From assembly GCA_021779835.1 (NCBI GenBank), contig JAJXZX010000005.1:1-64000 (forward strand): a stretch of 64,000 nt of DNA, read 5' to 3'. Positions 33,941-42,622 of this stretch are shown piece after piece; the stretch's first letter is position 1, and each line of letters starts with the position of its first letter. The translations under genes and the position numbers were made by a program. The notes under the pieces were generated by a model, which did not search any database, was not told where the DNA came from, and saw only the letters and a list, made by a program, of their open reading frames with translations. The DNA comes from Pseudomonadota bacterium. GTDB lineage: Bacteria > Pseudomonadota > Alphaproteobacteria > Rhodobacterales > Rhodobacteraceae.

Positions 33941-35444
33941 GGGCGGCTCCTTGTGCGGCTTCGCCGGCGGATGCGGCTTGGATGAGGGATTCGGTGGACA
34001 GCTCCACCCCGGTCAGTTCCGCCACAACGCGGCCACGGCTGAACACCAGGGCGCGGTGGCAAATGTTGGCGATCTCTTCAAAATCGGTCGATACGACCAG
34101 CACCCCCATGCCCGAGGCGAGGGCTTGGTAAAGCAGGTGATAGATCTCTGCCTTGGCACCGACATCGACGCCGGCGGTCGGGTCTTCGGCGACCAGCAGC
34201 CGGCGCTTGGTGGCAAGCCAACGACCCACGATGACTTTTTGCTGATTGCCGCCCGACAGCGCCTCGATCGGCAGCGTCGGGTCGTTCGGCGACAGACCGA
34301 CCACCCGGCCAACCTCCTGCGTCATCGACTCTTCGCGCCGGGTGCCAAGAAAGCTGAGCAGGCGGCGGCCGGTGGCAGAGGGGTTGGCGTAGGTATTCTC
34401 GCGGATGGTCAGGCCGGTCGCCACCGACTCGGTCACCCGATCCCGCGCGACGAGGCCAACCCCCGACGACATCGCCGCCTGCGGCGTGGACAGGTCCGGC
34501 GTCGAGCCCTCCAGCGTGACGTGGCCGGTGTGCGGCACGACGCCGAACAGGCTGCGCCCCACATCCTCGTGCCCGGCGCCGCGCAGACCCACCAGCCCCA
34601 GCAACTCGCCGCGTTGGATGGCAAAGCTGACCGGGCCGACCTGCGCCGTCACCAAGTCCTGCACCCGCAGAATCTCGGGCCCCTCTTGCACCACCGGGCG
34701 CGCGATTTCCCGCGCTTTGCGGCCAACGATCAGGCTGACCAATTCCTCGGGCGTGGTGTGTTGAATGTCGCGCATACCGACCATTTGCCCATCGCGCAGC
34801 ACCGCGACGCGGTCGGCAATGCGAAAGATCTCATCCAGCCGATGGCTGACATAGATCATGCCGACACCCTTGGCCTTCAGCGGGCGCAGCGCGGCGAACA
34901 GGCGGTCCACCTCGTCGGCGGGCAGGCTGGCGGTGGGTTCATCCAGCACGAGGTAGTCGCAATCCGCGGCCAGCGCGCGCGCAATGGCGACCAGAGATTT
35001 TTCGGTCCGCGTCAGCGACGAGACGCGCATGGTCGAGGGGAAATCGGCGGCGACGCGGGCCAACGCGGCATCGGCCATGGCTTCGGTTGCCGCCCAGTCG
35101 AGGCGCCCGCCCCGGCGGCGATAGCCCAGCGCCAGCGCGATGTTTTCGGCCACCGTCATCCACTCGATCAGCCCGAGATCCTGATGGATGAACGCCACCG
35201 CCTGCCCGCCGACCTTGCCCGCGACATGGGCATAGGGCGCGCCATCAATGCTGACGCCGCCACTGTCGGGACGGTGAATACCGCCCAGCACCTTGATCAA
35301 CGTCGATTTGCCCGCGCCATTCTCGCCCAGCAGCGCCACGATCTCGCCACGGCCGACTTTCAGCGAGACACCGCGCAGCGCCAGCGTGCCGCCGAAGCTC
35401 TTGACCACAGAGTCGAAGAAAAGGCCCCGGTCAGCCTGCGTCAT
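33927..35444 (-). CDS. CUT2-family sugar ABC transporter ATPase, two ATP-binding domains
   Basis: A 505-residue RbsA-like ATPase. The N-terminal domain has Walker A GENGAGKST, an ABC signature LTRTEKSLVAIARAL (degenerate, LSxGQ replaced) and Walker B YLVLDEPTAS. The C-terminal domain has a weak Walker A (GLRGAGHED), signature LSGGNQQKV and VAEDPTAGVDVG. Asymmetric sites are normal for this family. The ATG at 35444 has GGGAGG upstream. It is the first gene of the importer operon, divergent from a LacI regulator, with palindromes in between. Confidence 0.93.
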   Translation of the reverse strand: MTQADRGLFFDSVVKSFGGTLALRGVSLKVGRGEIVALLGENGAGKSTLIKVLGGIHRPDSGGVSIDGAPYAHVAGKVGGQAVAFIHQDLGLIEWMTVAENIALALGYRRRGGRLDWAATEAMADAALARVAADFPSTMRVSSLTRTEKSLVAIARALAADCDYLVLDEPTASLPADEVDRLFAALRPLKAKGVGMIYVSHRLDEIFRIADRVAVLRDGQMVGMRDIQHTTPEELVSLIVGRKAREIARPVVQEGPEILRVQDLVTAQVGPVSFAIQRGELLGLVGLRGAGHEDVGRSLFGVVPHTGHVTLEGSTPDLSTPQAAMSSGVGLVARDRVTESVATGLTIRENTYANPSATGRRLLSFLGTRREESMTQEVGRVVGLSPNDPTLPIEALSGGNQQKVIVGRWLATKRRLLVAEDPTAGVDVGAKAEIYHLLYQALASGMGVLVVSTDFEEIANICHRALVFSRGRVVAELTGVELSTESLIQAASAGEAAQGAAHAVA

Positions 35445-35486
35445 GTCTTTGATCCCTCCCCGTCCCGGGCCTTGGCTTTGATCCAA

Positions 35487-35553
35487 GTTTACCGGTAACG
35501 TAGGCAGCGTGAGCCAAGGATGGCCGTGAGTCAAGAATAAAGTTAACGATAAC
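35487..35553. promoter_or_regulatory. two LacI-type operators between ABC operon and regulator
   Basis: A perfect palindrome TTACCGGTAA lies at 35489-35498 and a near-palindrome GTTAACGATAAC at 35542-35553. The second is nearly identical to sites at 37534-37545 and 40009-40020. CG-centred palindromes of this size are typical for LacI-family regulators. They lie between the divergent importer operon and the LacI-type gene at 35587. Confidence 0.75.
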
Positions 35554-35586
35554 ATTTCGGCGGGCACGCCGATTTCGGGACGCGGA

Positions 35587-36594
35587 ATGACACGGAAAAA
35601 CAAGGCCAATCTGGAAGATATCGCGCGCGAAACCGGCGTGTCGAAGATGACGGTCAGCCGTGTGTTGCGGGGCGCCTCGGGTTTTTCAGACCAGACGCGG
35701 GCGCGCGTGCTGCGGGAAGCGGAGCGGTTGGGCTATGTGCCGAATCGGCTGGCGGCGGCGTTCGGGTCGGAACAGGCATCGACGCTGGTGGGCATGTGCG
35801 TGCCGCGCCTGACCTCGGGGCATTTCAGCCATGTCCTTGACGGGGTGGACCGCGCGCTGTCGCGGCTTGGGTATCAGGTGATGATCGGCTGCAACAATCA
35901 CGCGCCGGAGGAGGAAGAGGCCTGGGTGCGCCAACTGGTCAGTTGGCGGCCCGCCGGGGTCATCCTGTCGGGGCGCCACCACTCGCCCGGCACCGTGGAA
36001 CTGTTGCGCAACAGCGGGATGCCGGTGGTGGAGATCTGGGATCTGACCACCGCGCCGATCGACATGGCGGTGGGCTTTTCGCATTTCGATTGCGGGGTCG
36101 AGATGGGGCAGTTTCTGATCCGCCGCGACCGCCATCGCATCGGTCTGGTCGGCGCGCTCGCTGGCGCGCACGAGATGGGGCGTGCCCGCCGCGAAGGGTT
36201 TCAAAGCGCGCTGGCGCGGGGCGGACGCCCGCTGGCCGACGCCGAGGTGCTGATCGACGCGCCGGGCTTTTACGCGGGCTATTACGGGCTGGAGACGCTG
36301 CTCAGCCGCTCTCCCCGGCTCGACGCGGTGTATTTTCACAACGACGAGATGGCGATTGGTGGGCTCGCCTATGCGCAGGCCAAGGGCATCCGCGTGCCCG
36401 CAGATCTTGCCATCGCGGGCTGGGGCGGGATGGAGGCGGCGGCCATCCTGCCGATGCGGTTGACGACGACCGTGGTGCCGACCACCACGATCGGCAAACT
36501 TGCCGCCGAGGGGTTGGTGGCGCGCCTGCGCGGCGAACCGGTGCAGGATGTGGTGGTGGTCCCGACGCGGCTGGTGCCGGGGCAAACCGTTTAG
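35587..36594 (+). CDS. LacI-family transcriptional regulator of the sugar-acid cluster
   Basis: A 335-residue LacI/GalR regulator. The helix-turn-helix is NLEDIARETGVSKMTVSRVLRG (about 8-28), followed by a hinge (RLGYVPNRLAAAFGS) and a periplasmic-binding-like effector domain (VGMCVPRLTSGHFSHVLDGVD onward; FHNDEMAIGG for effector contacts). It resembles GntR-type gluconate repressors. It is divergent from the importer operon, and the palindromes upstream suggest it represses both itself and the cluster. Confidence 0.9.
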   Translation: MTRKNKANLEDIARETGVSKMTVSRVLRGASGFSDQTRARVLREAERLGYVPNRLAAAFGSEQASTLVGMCVPRLTSGHFSHVLDGVDRALSRLGYQVMIGCNNHAPEEEEAWVRQLVSWRPAGVILSGRHHSPGTVELLRNSGMPVVEIWDLTTAPIDMAVGFSHFDCGVEMGQFLIRRDRHRIGLVGALAGAHEMGRARREGFQSALARGGRPLADAEVLIDAPGFYAGYYGLETLLSRSPRLDAVYFHNDEMAIGGLAYAQAKGIRVPADLAIAGWGGMEAAAILPMRLTTTVVPTTTIGKLAAEGLVARLRGEPVQDVVVVPTRLVPGQTV

Positions 36595-36597
36595 CGC

Positions 36598-37494
36598 TCA
36601 GGGCCGTTGCGCGCCGTTGCGGTTCAGCGTCACCGCGTAAACGCTGGTGGTCGCGGTGATGTAAAGCTGATGCTTGGCCCTGCCGCCAAAGCACAGGTTC
36701 GACACCGTCTCAGGCACCAGAACCTTGCCCATCAGATGCCCGTCCGGCGCAAGGCAATGCACCCCATCGGCGGCAGAGGACCACAGGTTGCCGTCTGTAT
36801 CGGCGCGGATGCCGTCGGCGCATCCCGGCGCGATCGTGTGAAACACAGCGCCCCCACTCAGCCGCCAGCCGTCGCCCACATCAAAGGCGCGGATATGCTG
36901 CGGGTCGTTGCTGTGCATCCGCCCGGTGTCGGCCACATAAAGCCGCCGCTCGTCGGGGCTGAAGGCAAGCCCGTTGGGGCAGGCGAAATCGGTCAGCACG
37001 GCGGCAATGCGCCCCGAGGGATCGACGCGGTAAACGTTGCAGGGCAGTTCCTGCGCGGCGCGGAAGCCCTCGTAATCCGTCATGATGCCGTAATGCGGAT
37101 CGCTGAACCAGATTGCGCCATCCGAGGTGACAACCACATCGTTGGGCGAATTCAGCGGCTTGCCTTGATAGCTGTCGGCAATCACCGTGATCGCGCCATC
37201 CAACTCGGTCCGCGTCACACGGCGGGTTCCATGCTCGCACGACACCAGCCGCCCCTGCCGGTCGCGGGTGTGGCCGTTGGCGTAGTTCGACGGCTGACGG
37301 AACGCGCTGATACCGGCGCCCGGCGTCCAGCGCAGGATGCGGTTGTTGGGGATGTCGGAAAACAAAAGGCACCCCGCATCGCCGAACCACACCGGCCCCT
37401 CGACCCAGTCAAACCCGGTGGCGATTTGCTTGACCGGCGCATTGCCCAGCACATAGGTGCCAAAAACCGGGTCGATCACCTCGAAACAGGACAT
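36598..37494 (-). CDS. SMP-30/gluconolactonase-family lactonase
   Basis: A 298-residue six-bladed beta-propeller hydrolase (SMP-30/LRE family). Metal ligand motifs seen are WVEGPVWFG (Glu), NSPNDVVVTSDG (Asn) and YVADTGRM (Asp region). It would open a sugar lactone to the free acid, feeding the dehydrogenases nearby. The ATG at 37494 has GGAGGA upstream, preferred over a TTG at 37512. It is convergent with the LacI gene (3 bp apart) and divergent from the GlcG-like gene, sharing an operator at 37534-37545. Confidence 0.88.
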   Translation of the reverse strand: MSCFEVIDPVFGTYVLGNAPVKQIATGFDWVEGPVWFGDAGCLLFSDIPNNRILRWTPGAGISAFRQPSNYANGHTRDRQGRLVSCEHGTRRVTRTELDGAITVIADSYQGKPLNSPNDVVVTSDGAIWFSDPHYGIMTDYEGFRAAQELPCNVYRVDPSGRIAAVLTDFACPNGLAFSPDERRLYVADTGRMHSNDPQHIRAFDVGDGWRLSGGAVFHTIAPGCADGIRADTDGNLWSSAADGVHCLAPDGHLMGKVLVPETVSNLCFGGRAKHQLYITATTSVYAVTLNRNGAQRP

Positions 37495-37533
37495 CGCATT
37501 CCTCCGCGTCAACAGCTATGGTAGCCCGACTTT

Positions 37534-37545
37534 GGTAACGATACC
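37534..37545. promoter_or_regulatory. LacI-type operator
   Basis: GGTAACGATACC, an imperfect CG-centred palindrome, lies 40 bases upstream of the lactonase start and 32 bases upstream of the GlcG-like start. It differs from GTTAACGATAAC (35542-35553) at two positions. Confidence 0.7.
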
Positions 37546-37576
37546 TATTTCCCCGGTCAAACCCAAAGGAGCCACC

Positions 37577-38002
37577 ATGAGCGACGCAACCGCCCCTGCC
37601 CTGCACCTGACCGATCAGGCGCTTTTGACCATGCTTGCCGCCGCGCGGGCCATGGCCGAGGCGATCGGGCAGCCGCAATGTATCGTCATCGTGGATATAT
37701 CGGCGGTCGAACTGGCAAGCCTCAGGATGCTTGGCTCGCGCGTGCTGTCGCTGCAATCGGCGCGGGCCAAGGCGATGACGGCGGCCTCGACCGGCAAGCC
37801 CTCTGCCGCGCTGCCAGAGGCGGTCCGCCAGACCATCGCGCTGGCCACCGGCGGCGCGATGACCGGTCTGCCCGGCGGCCTGCCGATCCGGTTCGCGGGC
37901 CAGTTGGTCGGCGGCATCGGCATAGGCTCTGGCAGCGGCGCACAGGACGAAGAGGTCGCGCGCGCCGCGCTGGCCGCGGTTGGCGCCGATCCGGTCAGCT
38001 AA
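37577..38002 (+). CDS. GlcG/HbpS-family protein
   Basis: A 141-residue GlcG/HbpS-like protein. It shows the N-terminal helix LTMLAAARAMAEAIGQPQCIVIVD, an ARAKAMTAASTGKPS segment and a glycine-rich PIRFAGQLVGGIGIGSGSGAQDEEVARAAL end. The fold binds heme or acts as an accessory to hydroxyacid metabolism; its function in sugar-acid clusters is not established. It overlaps the end of the idonate dehydrogenase gene (convergent) by 8 bases. Confidence 0.8.
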   Translation: MSDATAPALHLTDQALLTMLAAARAMAEAIGQPQCIVIVDISAVELASLRMLGSRVLSLQSARAKAMTAASTGKPSAALPEAVRQTIALATGGAMTGLPGGLPIRFAGQLVGGIGIGSGSGAQDEEVARAALAAVGADPVS

Positions 38003-39026
38003 AGGCGATCTGCACCTTCATCGCCTGCGCGCGGTCAGAGGCGGTGCGAAACGCGGCCTCCGCCTCGGCCAGTGGCAGCGTGTGGGTAATCAGCGGCCGC
38101 ACGTCGATCAGCCCTTGCCGCATCAACGCGATGGCAACGGCAAATTCCTCGTGGAAGCGGAACGAGCCGCGCAGCTCCAGCTCTTTCGCGGTGATCGCCA
38201 TCATCGGCAGGGTCATGTCACCCCCCAGCCCCAGTTGCAGGATCACGCCCCGCGGGCGCATCGCGGCAATGCCCGCCGCCAGCGCCATCGCCGCGCCAGA
38301 GCATTCATAAAGCACATCAAAATGCCCCTTGTTCGCGGTAAAGGGCGCAAGCGCGTCGGGTGCCTCCCTGGTGTTCACCACATGCGTCGCGCCCAGCTTT
38401 TTCGCCATGCCCAGCGTGAAATCCGACAGGTCGGTCGCCACGATCTCTGCCGCGCCCGCCCGCTGCGCCGCCACGATGGCTAGACAGCCGATCGGCCCGC
38501 AGCCAGTCACCAGCACCCGCTTGCCCAGCATCACCCCCGCCCGCCGCGTGGCGTGCAGCGTCACCGCCAGCGGCTCTGCCATCGCCGCCTCGCCCGCGCT
38601 CAGCCCCTCGGCATCGACGCATTGGCTGGCCTCTGCCACCAGCACCTCGCGGAATGCGCCCTGAATATGCGGGAACGGCATGGCGCTGCCGTAAAACCGC
38701 ATGTTCAGGCATTGGTTGGGCAGCCCCTCAAGGCAATAGACACAGTGCCCGCAGGGCCGCGACGGCGACACCGCCACCAACTGCCCGAGGTGCAAGCCCG
38801 TCACCCCCGCCCCAAGCGCCTCGACCCGTGCCGAGACTTCGTGGCCAAGGATCATCGGCTCTTTCAGCCGCACCGCGCCAAAGCCGCCGTGGTTGTAATA
38901 ATGCAGGTCCGACCCGCAGACGCCGCCGGTGGCCAACCGCAGGCGCACCTGCCCCGGTCCGGCGACCTCCTCTGGGCGGTCTTCCAGGCGGAGGTCGTGC
39001 GCAGCATGAATGACAATGGATTTCAT
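37995..39026 (-). CDS. idnD: L-idonate 5-dehydrogenase-like zinc dehydrogenase
   Basis: A 343-residue zinc-dependent medium-chain dehydrogenase. Zinc motifs are GGVCGSDLHYYNHGG, GHEVSARV and the structural cluster CGHCVYCLEGLPNQC; the Rossmann loop is GCGPIGCLA. Length and motifs match L-idonate 5-dehydrogenases, which oxidise L-idonate to 5-keto-gluconate, the substrate of the gluconate 5-dehydrogenase encoded 1 kb away. The ATG at 39026 overlaps the stop of the upstream hydroxyacid dehydrogenase gene. Sorbitol or threonine dehydrogenase activity is an alternative. Confidence 0.82.
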   Translation of the reverse strand: MKSIVIHAAHDLRLEDRPEEVAGPGQVRLRLATGGVCGSDLHYYNHGGFGAVRLKEPMILGHEVSARVEALGAGVTGLHLGQLVAVSPSRPCGHCVYCLEGLPNQCLNMRFYGSAMPFPHIQGAFREVLVAEASQCVDAEGLSAGEAAMAEPLAVTLHATRRAGVMLGKRVLVTGCGPIGCLAIVAAQRAGAAEIVATDLSDFTLGMAKKLGATHVVNTREAPDALAPFTANKGHFDVLYECSGAAMALAAGIAAMRPRGVILQLGLGGDMTLPMMAITAKELELRGSFRFHEEFAVAIALMRQGLIDVRPLITHTLPLAEAEAAFRTASDRAQAMKVQIAFS

Positions 39027-39973
39027 CACAGCACCGGGGTCAAAAGGGGGTTTCCGGCGAAATACGCCGTCAGATTATCGCGCAGCAACTGGCCCATCGC
39101 CTTGCGCGTCTCGACCGTGCCAGAGGCGTGGTGCGGTTGCAGCAGCACATTGGGCAGCGCCAGAAAGCGCGGGTTCAGCTTTGGCTCACCCTCGAACACG
39201 TCCAGCGCCGCCGACCCCAGCCGCCCGCTTTCCAGCGCATCCAGCAGCGCCTCCTCGTCGATGTTGGCGGCGCGCGAGATGTTGATCAGCATCCCCTCAG
39301 GGCCAAGCGCCTCGATCACCCGGCGATCCACGATGTGCCGGGTGGCGGCAGAGGCCGCAAGGGTGACGAAATAGAAATCCGCCCAATCCGCCAGCGCCAC
39401 CGGGTCGGGCATATAGGTCCAGTTTTTCGCATACTCCTTCGGCGTCGGGTTGCAGTAGGCCACGTCCATCCCGAACCCTTCCAGCCGCAGCGCGACCTCG
39501 TGGCCGATGCGCCCAAGCCCAAGGATACCCGCGCGCCGCCCCCAGACCCGCCGTTGCAGCGGATAGCCCCCGCGCGAGGCCCACGACCCGTCGCGCACCC
39601 AAGCCTCGGCCCCGTTCATCCCCCGCGCCTGCATCAGCATCATGCCAACGCCAAGGTCGGCCACATCCTTGGTCAGCACATCGGGGGTGTTGGTCACCCG
39701 GATGCCGCGCGCCCGGCAAGCGTCAAGGTTCACCGCGTCATATCCCACGCCATAGACGCTTATCACCTCCAGCTTCGGGCAGGCCGCGATGACCTCGGCA
39801 CTGGCGCCCAACTCGCCCCGCGTCGCCATACCGCGCACCCGTGGACCAACCTCAGCCAGAAACGCCGCCTTGTCCGCCGCTTCGAAATAGCGGTGCATCA
39901 CGAAGGCTTCATCGAGTGGCTTTTGGTCCCAGTCGGGATAAGATCCCATCTGAATGATTTCCGGCTTGGGCAT
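39026..39973 (-). CDS. D-isomer-specific 2-hydroxyacid dehydrogenase
   Basis: A 315-residue NAD(P)-dependent 2-hydroxyacid dehydrogenase. It shows VYGVGYDAVNLDACRARGI, the Rossmann motif GLGRIGHEVALRLEGFG, catalytic Arg in NISRAANIDEEAL, Glu in VFEGEP and His in QPHHASGTVETR. Family members reduce glyoxylate, hydroxypyruvate or 2-ketogluconate. Given its gluconate/idonate setting, 2-ketoaldonate reduction is most likely. It is the first gene of a two-gene unit with idnD, and divergent from idnO across the operator at 40009. Confidence 0.85.
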   Translation of the reverse strand: MPKPEIIQMGSYPDWDQKPLDEAFVMHRYFEAADKAAFLAEVGPRVRGMATRGELGASAEVIAACPKLEVISVYGVGYDAVNLDACRARGIRVTNTPDVLTKDVADLGVGMMLMQARGMNGAEAWVRDGSWASRGGYPLQRRVWGRRAGILGLGRIGHEVALRLEGFGMDVAYCNPTPKEYAKNWTYMPDPVALADWADFYFVTLAASAATRHIVDRRVIEALGPEGMLINISRAANIDEEALLDALESGRLGSAALDVFEGEPKLNPRFLALPNVLLQPHHASGTVETRKAMGQLLRDNLTAYFAGNPLLTPVL

Positions 39974-40008
39974 GTGAACTCCGGTGCGTTTGGCGCTTGA
40001 CAGACTTT

Positions 40009-40020
40009 GTTATCGTTAAC
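40009..40020. promoter_or_regulatory. LacI-type operator
   Basis: GTTATCGTTAAC, the exact reverse complement of the site at 35542-35553, lies between the divergent hydroxyacid dehydrogenase (start 39973) and gluconate 5-dehydrogenase (start 40080) genes. Confidence 0.78.
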
Positions 40021-40079
40021 ATAACCGGGAGAGAAGCGATTTGTCGAGGGCCGATTTCGCAGTTCTGAGGAGAATCGAG

Positions 40080-40832
40080 ATGCCATCCCCCCTGTTTGAC
40101 CTCACCGGCCAGCGCGCGTTTATCACCGGATCGTCGCAAGGCATCGGCTTTGCCTTGGCAAAGGCGCTGGCCGAGGCCGGGGCCGAGATAGTGCTGAACG
40201 GCCGCGATGCCGACAAGCTGGCCGCCGCCGCGCAACACCTGGGCGCGCGTAGTCTTGCCTTCGACGTGACCGACCACGCCGCCGCCCGCGCCGCGGTTGA
40301 CGGGTTCGAGGCCGACACCGGCCCGATCACCATCCTTGTCAACAACGCCGGAATGCAGCACCGCGCACCCTTGGAAGATTTCCCGCCAGACGCGTTCGAG
40401 CGTCTGCTGCGCACCAATATCTCCAGCGTTTTCAACGTGGGCCAAGCCTGCGCGCGCCATATGATCGCGCGCGGTCGCGGCAAGATCATCAACATCGCCT
40501 CTGTGCAAACCGCCCTCGCCCGCCCCTCCATTGCGCCCTACACCGCCACCAAGGGCGCGGTGGGCAATCTGACCAAGGGCATGGCGACCGACTGGGCGAA
40601 ATACGGGCTCAACTGCAACGCCATCGCGCCGGGGTATTTCGACACGCCCCTGAACGCGGCCCTCGTCGCCGACCCCGACTTCTCGGCATGGCTGCAAAAA
40701 CGCACCCCCGCCGGGCGCTGGGGCAAGGTCGAGGAACTGGCGGGCGCCTGCGTTTTCCTCGCCTCCGACGCCGCGTCTTTTGTCAACGGCCACGTCCTCT
40801 ATGTGGACGGCGGCATCACGGCGTCGCTGTGA
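40080..40832 (+). CDS. idnO: gluconate 5-dehydrogenase-like short-chain dehydrogenase
   Basis: A 250-residue SDR enzyme. It has the cofactor loop TGSSQGIGFALA, NNAG, catalytic Ser in IASVQTALARPS, and the Tyr-Lys pair YTATKGAVGN; the end VNGHVLYVDGG is standard. It resembles gluconate 5-dehydrogenase (IdnO), interconverting 5-ketogluconate and gluconate. GAGGAG precedes the ATG at 40080. Its stop overlaps the gluconokinase start (TGATG), and it heads the plus-strand operon. Confidence 0.87.
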   Translation: MPSPLFDLTGQRAFITGSSQGIGFALAKALAEAGAEIVLNGRDADKLAAAAQHLGARSLAFDVTDHAAARAAVDGFEADTGPITILVNNAGMQHRAPLEDFPPDAFERLLRTNISSVFNVGQACARHMIARGRGKIINIASVQTALARPSIAPYTATKGAVGNLTKGMATDWAKYGLNCNAIAPGYFDTPLNAALVADPDFSAWLQKRTPAGRWGKVEELAGACVFLASDAASFVNGHVLYVDGGITASL

Positions 40833-41332
40833 TGTTGCGCGTGGTGCTGATGGGGGTATCGGGCTGCGGCAAGTCCAGCGTGGGGGCCGCGCTGTCGGCC
40901 CGGCTTGGCGTGCCCTATATCGAGGGTGACGACCTGCACCCGCCGGAAAACGTCGCCAAAATGGCACGCGGAGAGCCGCTGACTGATGCCGACCGCTGGC
41001 CTTGGCTTGACCGCGTGGCTGAGACGCTGGCCACCCGCGCGCCCGCGATTGTCGGCTGCTCGGCGCTGAAACGCATCTATCGCGACCGCCTGCGCGCAGG
41101 GGCCGGTGGCGCGCTGCACTTTGTCCACCTTACCGGCGATCCGGCGCTGATCGCCGCCCGCATGGCGGCGCGCAAGGGCCACTATATGCCGCCCGCCCTG
41201 CTCGCCAGCCAACTCGCCACGCTGGAGCCGCCGGGCCCGGACGAAGGCGCGATCACGCTGTATATCGCGCAGTCCCTGCCCGAGATGGTCGCAACCGTCG
41301 CGGCAGCCCTGAAAGGACTCCGCCATGACTGA
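40832..41332 (+). CDS. gntK: gluconokinase
   Basis: A 166-residue GntK/IdnK-type kinase phosphorylating gluconate to 6-phosphogluconate, which enters the Entner-Doudoroff or pentose phosphate routes. Walker A is MGVSGCGKSSVG. Other marks are EGDDLHPPENVAKMARGEPLTD (substrate loop), CSALKRIYRDRLR and GHYMPPALLASQ. It overlaps the genes on both sides by 1 and 8 bases, so it is part of a tightly packed operon. Confidence 0.94.
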   Translation: MLRVVLMGVSGCGKSSVGAALSARLGVPYIEGDDLHPPENVAKMARGEPLTDADRWPWLDRVAETLATRAPAIVGCSALKRIYRDRLRAGAGGALHFVHLTGDPALIAARMAARKGHYMPPALLASQLATLEPPGPDEGAITLYIAQSLPEMVATVAAALKGLRHD

Positions 41333-42212
41333 CCGCATCGCGCTGATCGGGGCGGGCGCCATGGGCGGCGCCATCGGGGCGCGCCTGGTGCGCACCGGCA
41401 CGCCGCTGACCGTGTTCGACCTCGACGCGGCCAAGGTCGCGGCCTTGACCGCTCTCGGCGCCACAGCAGCCCCCAGCGCCGCTGCCGCCGCCACCGGGGT
41501 GCGCGCGGTGATCCTTAGCCTGAACGCGCCCAAAATCGTGCGCGCCGCCGTCTTTGGCCCGCAGGGCGTGGCCGAAGGGGCGGCACCCGGCACGCTGCTG
41601 ATCGACATGTCCTCCATCGACCCCGAGGCGACCAAATCGCTGGCGGCAGAGGCCGCAGCCCGTGGCTTGCGCTGGGTGGATAGCCCCCTGTCGGGCGGCG
41701 CGCCAAAGGCCGAGGTCGGGCAACTGACCCTGATGCAGGGCGGCGCTGCGGCGGATGTCGCCGAAGCGCAGGCGATCTTGTCACAGGTTGCCGCCAACCA
41801 GACCCGGATGGGCCCACCCGGCGCCGGGCAGACCACCAAGCTCATCAATCAGGTGCTGTGCGGCCTGAACTTCCTTGCCGTGGCCGAGGCGACAGCATTG
41901 GCAGAGGCCGCAGGCGTTGACGCGACCGCCATCCCCACCGCGCTGAAAGGCGGGCGCGCCGACAGCGCGATCTTGCAGGAATACATGCCCCGTTTCGCCG
42001 CGCGCGATTACCGCCGCACCGGCCGCATCGACAACATGGTCAAGGATCTGAACGGCGCGCAAGACCTCGCCCGCCTCACCCACACGCCGATGCCGCTGAC
42101 CGCGATCTGCGCCGAGGTTCACCGTATGCTGACCGCTGCGGGCCTTGGCGGCGAAGATCAGGCGGCGCTGATGGAATTCTTCAACGGACCCAACAAGGAG
42201 GCTTTCCGATGA
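41325..42212 (+). CDS. NAD(P)-dependent dehydrogenase, 3-hydroxyisobutyrate dehydrogenase family
   Basis: A 295-residue beta-hydroxyacid dehydrogenase. The N-terminal Rossmann loop is GAGAMGGAIGARL. The substrate motif is DSPLSGGAPKAEVGQLTLMQGG, and the catalytic Lys is in GAGQTTKLINQVL. Relatives act on tartronate semialdehyde, L-threonate or 3-hydroxyisobutyrate. In this operon a sugar-acid-derived hydroxyacid is likely. It starts inside gntK and overlaps the next gene by 4 bases. Confidence 0.87.
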   Translation: MTDRIALIGAGAMGGAIGARLVRTGTPLTVFDLDAAKVAALTALGATAAPSAAAAATGVRAVILSLNAPKIVRAAVFGPQGVAEGAAPGTLLIDMSSIDPEATKSLAAEAAARGLRWVDSPLSGGAPKAEVGQLTLMQGGAAADVAEAQAILSQVAANQTRMGPPGAGQTTKLINQVLCGLNFLAVAEATALAEAAGVDATAIPTALKGGRADSAILQEYMPRFAARDYRRTGRIDNMVKDLNGAQDLARLTHTPMPLTAICAEVHRMLTAAGLGGEDQAALMEFFNGPNKEAFR

Positions 42213-42541
42213 TCACCCGCTACGCCCTGTTCGAGGGCCATGTCCGCGACGGGCAGGAACAGGCCTTTCGCGCCGCCGTGCTGGCCGAAATCCTGCCGAA
42301 ATGGAAAGCCTTTCCCGGCGCGCTTGCCGTCCGCGTCAGCTTTGCCGAAGCGCGCGACGACGGCGCGCCAGAATACCCGCTGATCCTCGCGATCAGCTAT
42401 CCCGACCTTGCCGCCGTCGATACAGCACTCGCCAGCCCGGTGCGCGCCGAGTCCCGCGCCGCCACGGAATCTGTGATGGCGCGCTTTTTCACCGGGCGCA
42501 TCCATCACCACGTCACCAACGCCTATGACACCGAATTCTGA
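42209..42541 (+). CDS. small Dabb/EthD-like alpha-beta barrel protein, unknown role
   Basis: A 110-residue protein with the alternating strand-helix pattern of dimeric alpha-beta barrel proteins (MITRYALFEGHVRDGQEQAFRAAV; closing FFTGRIHHHVTNAYD with clustered His). It is the last gene of the idnO-gntK operon, overlapping the dehydrogenase by 4 bases. It may be a sugar mutarotase-like or ligand-binding accessory, but I cannot assign a function. Confidence 0.65.
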   Translation: MITRYALFEGHVRDGQEQAFRAAVLAEILPKWKAFPGALAVRVSFAEARDDGAPEYPLILAISYPDLAAVDTALASPVRAESRAATESVMARFFTGRIHHHVTNAYDTEF

Positions 42542-42622
42542 CCCCCAAACGCCCCACCCTTGCATTCGCGGGGGCGTTGCGGTCTTGTCCTCTCAGTCAC
42601 AGGAAGTCGATAGCCCACCCTT

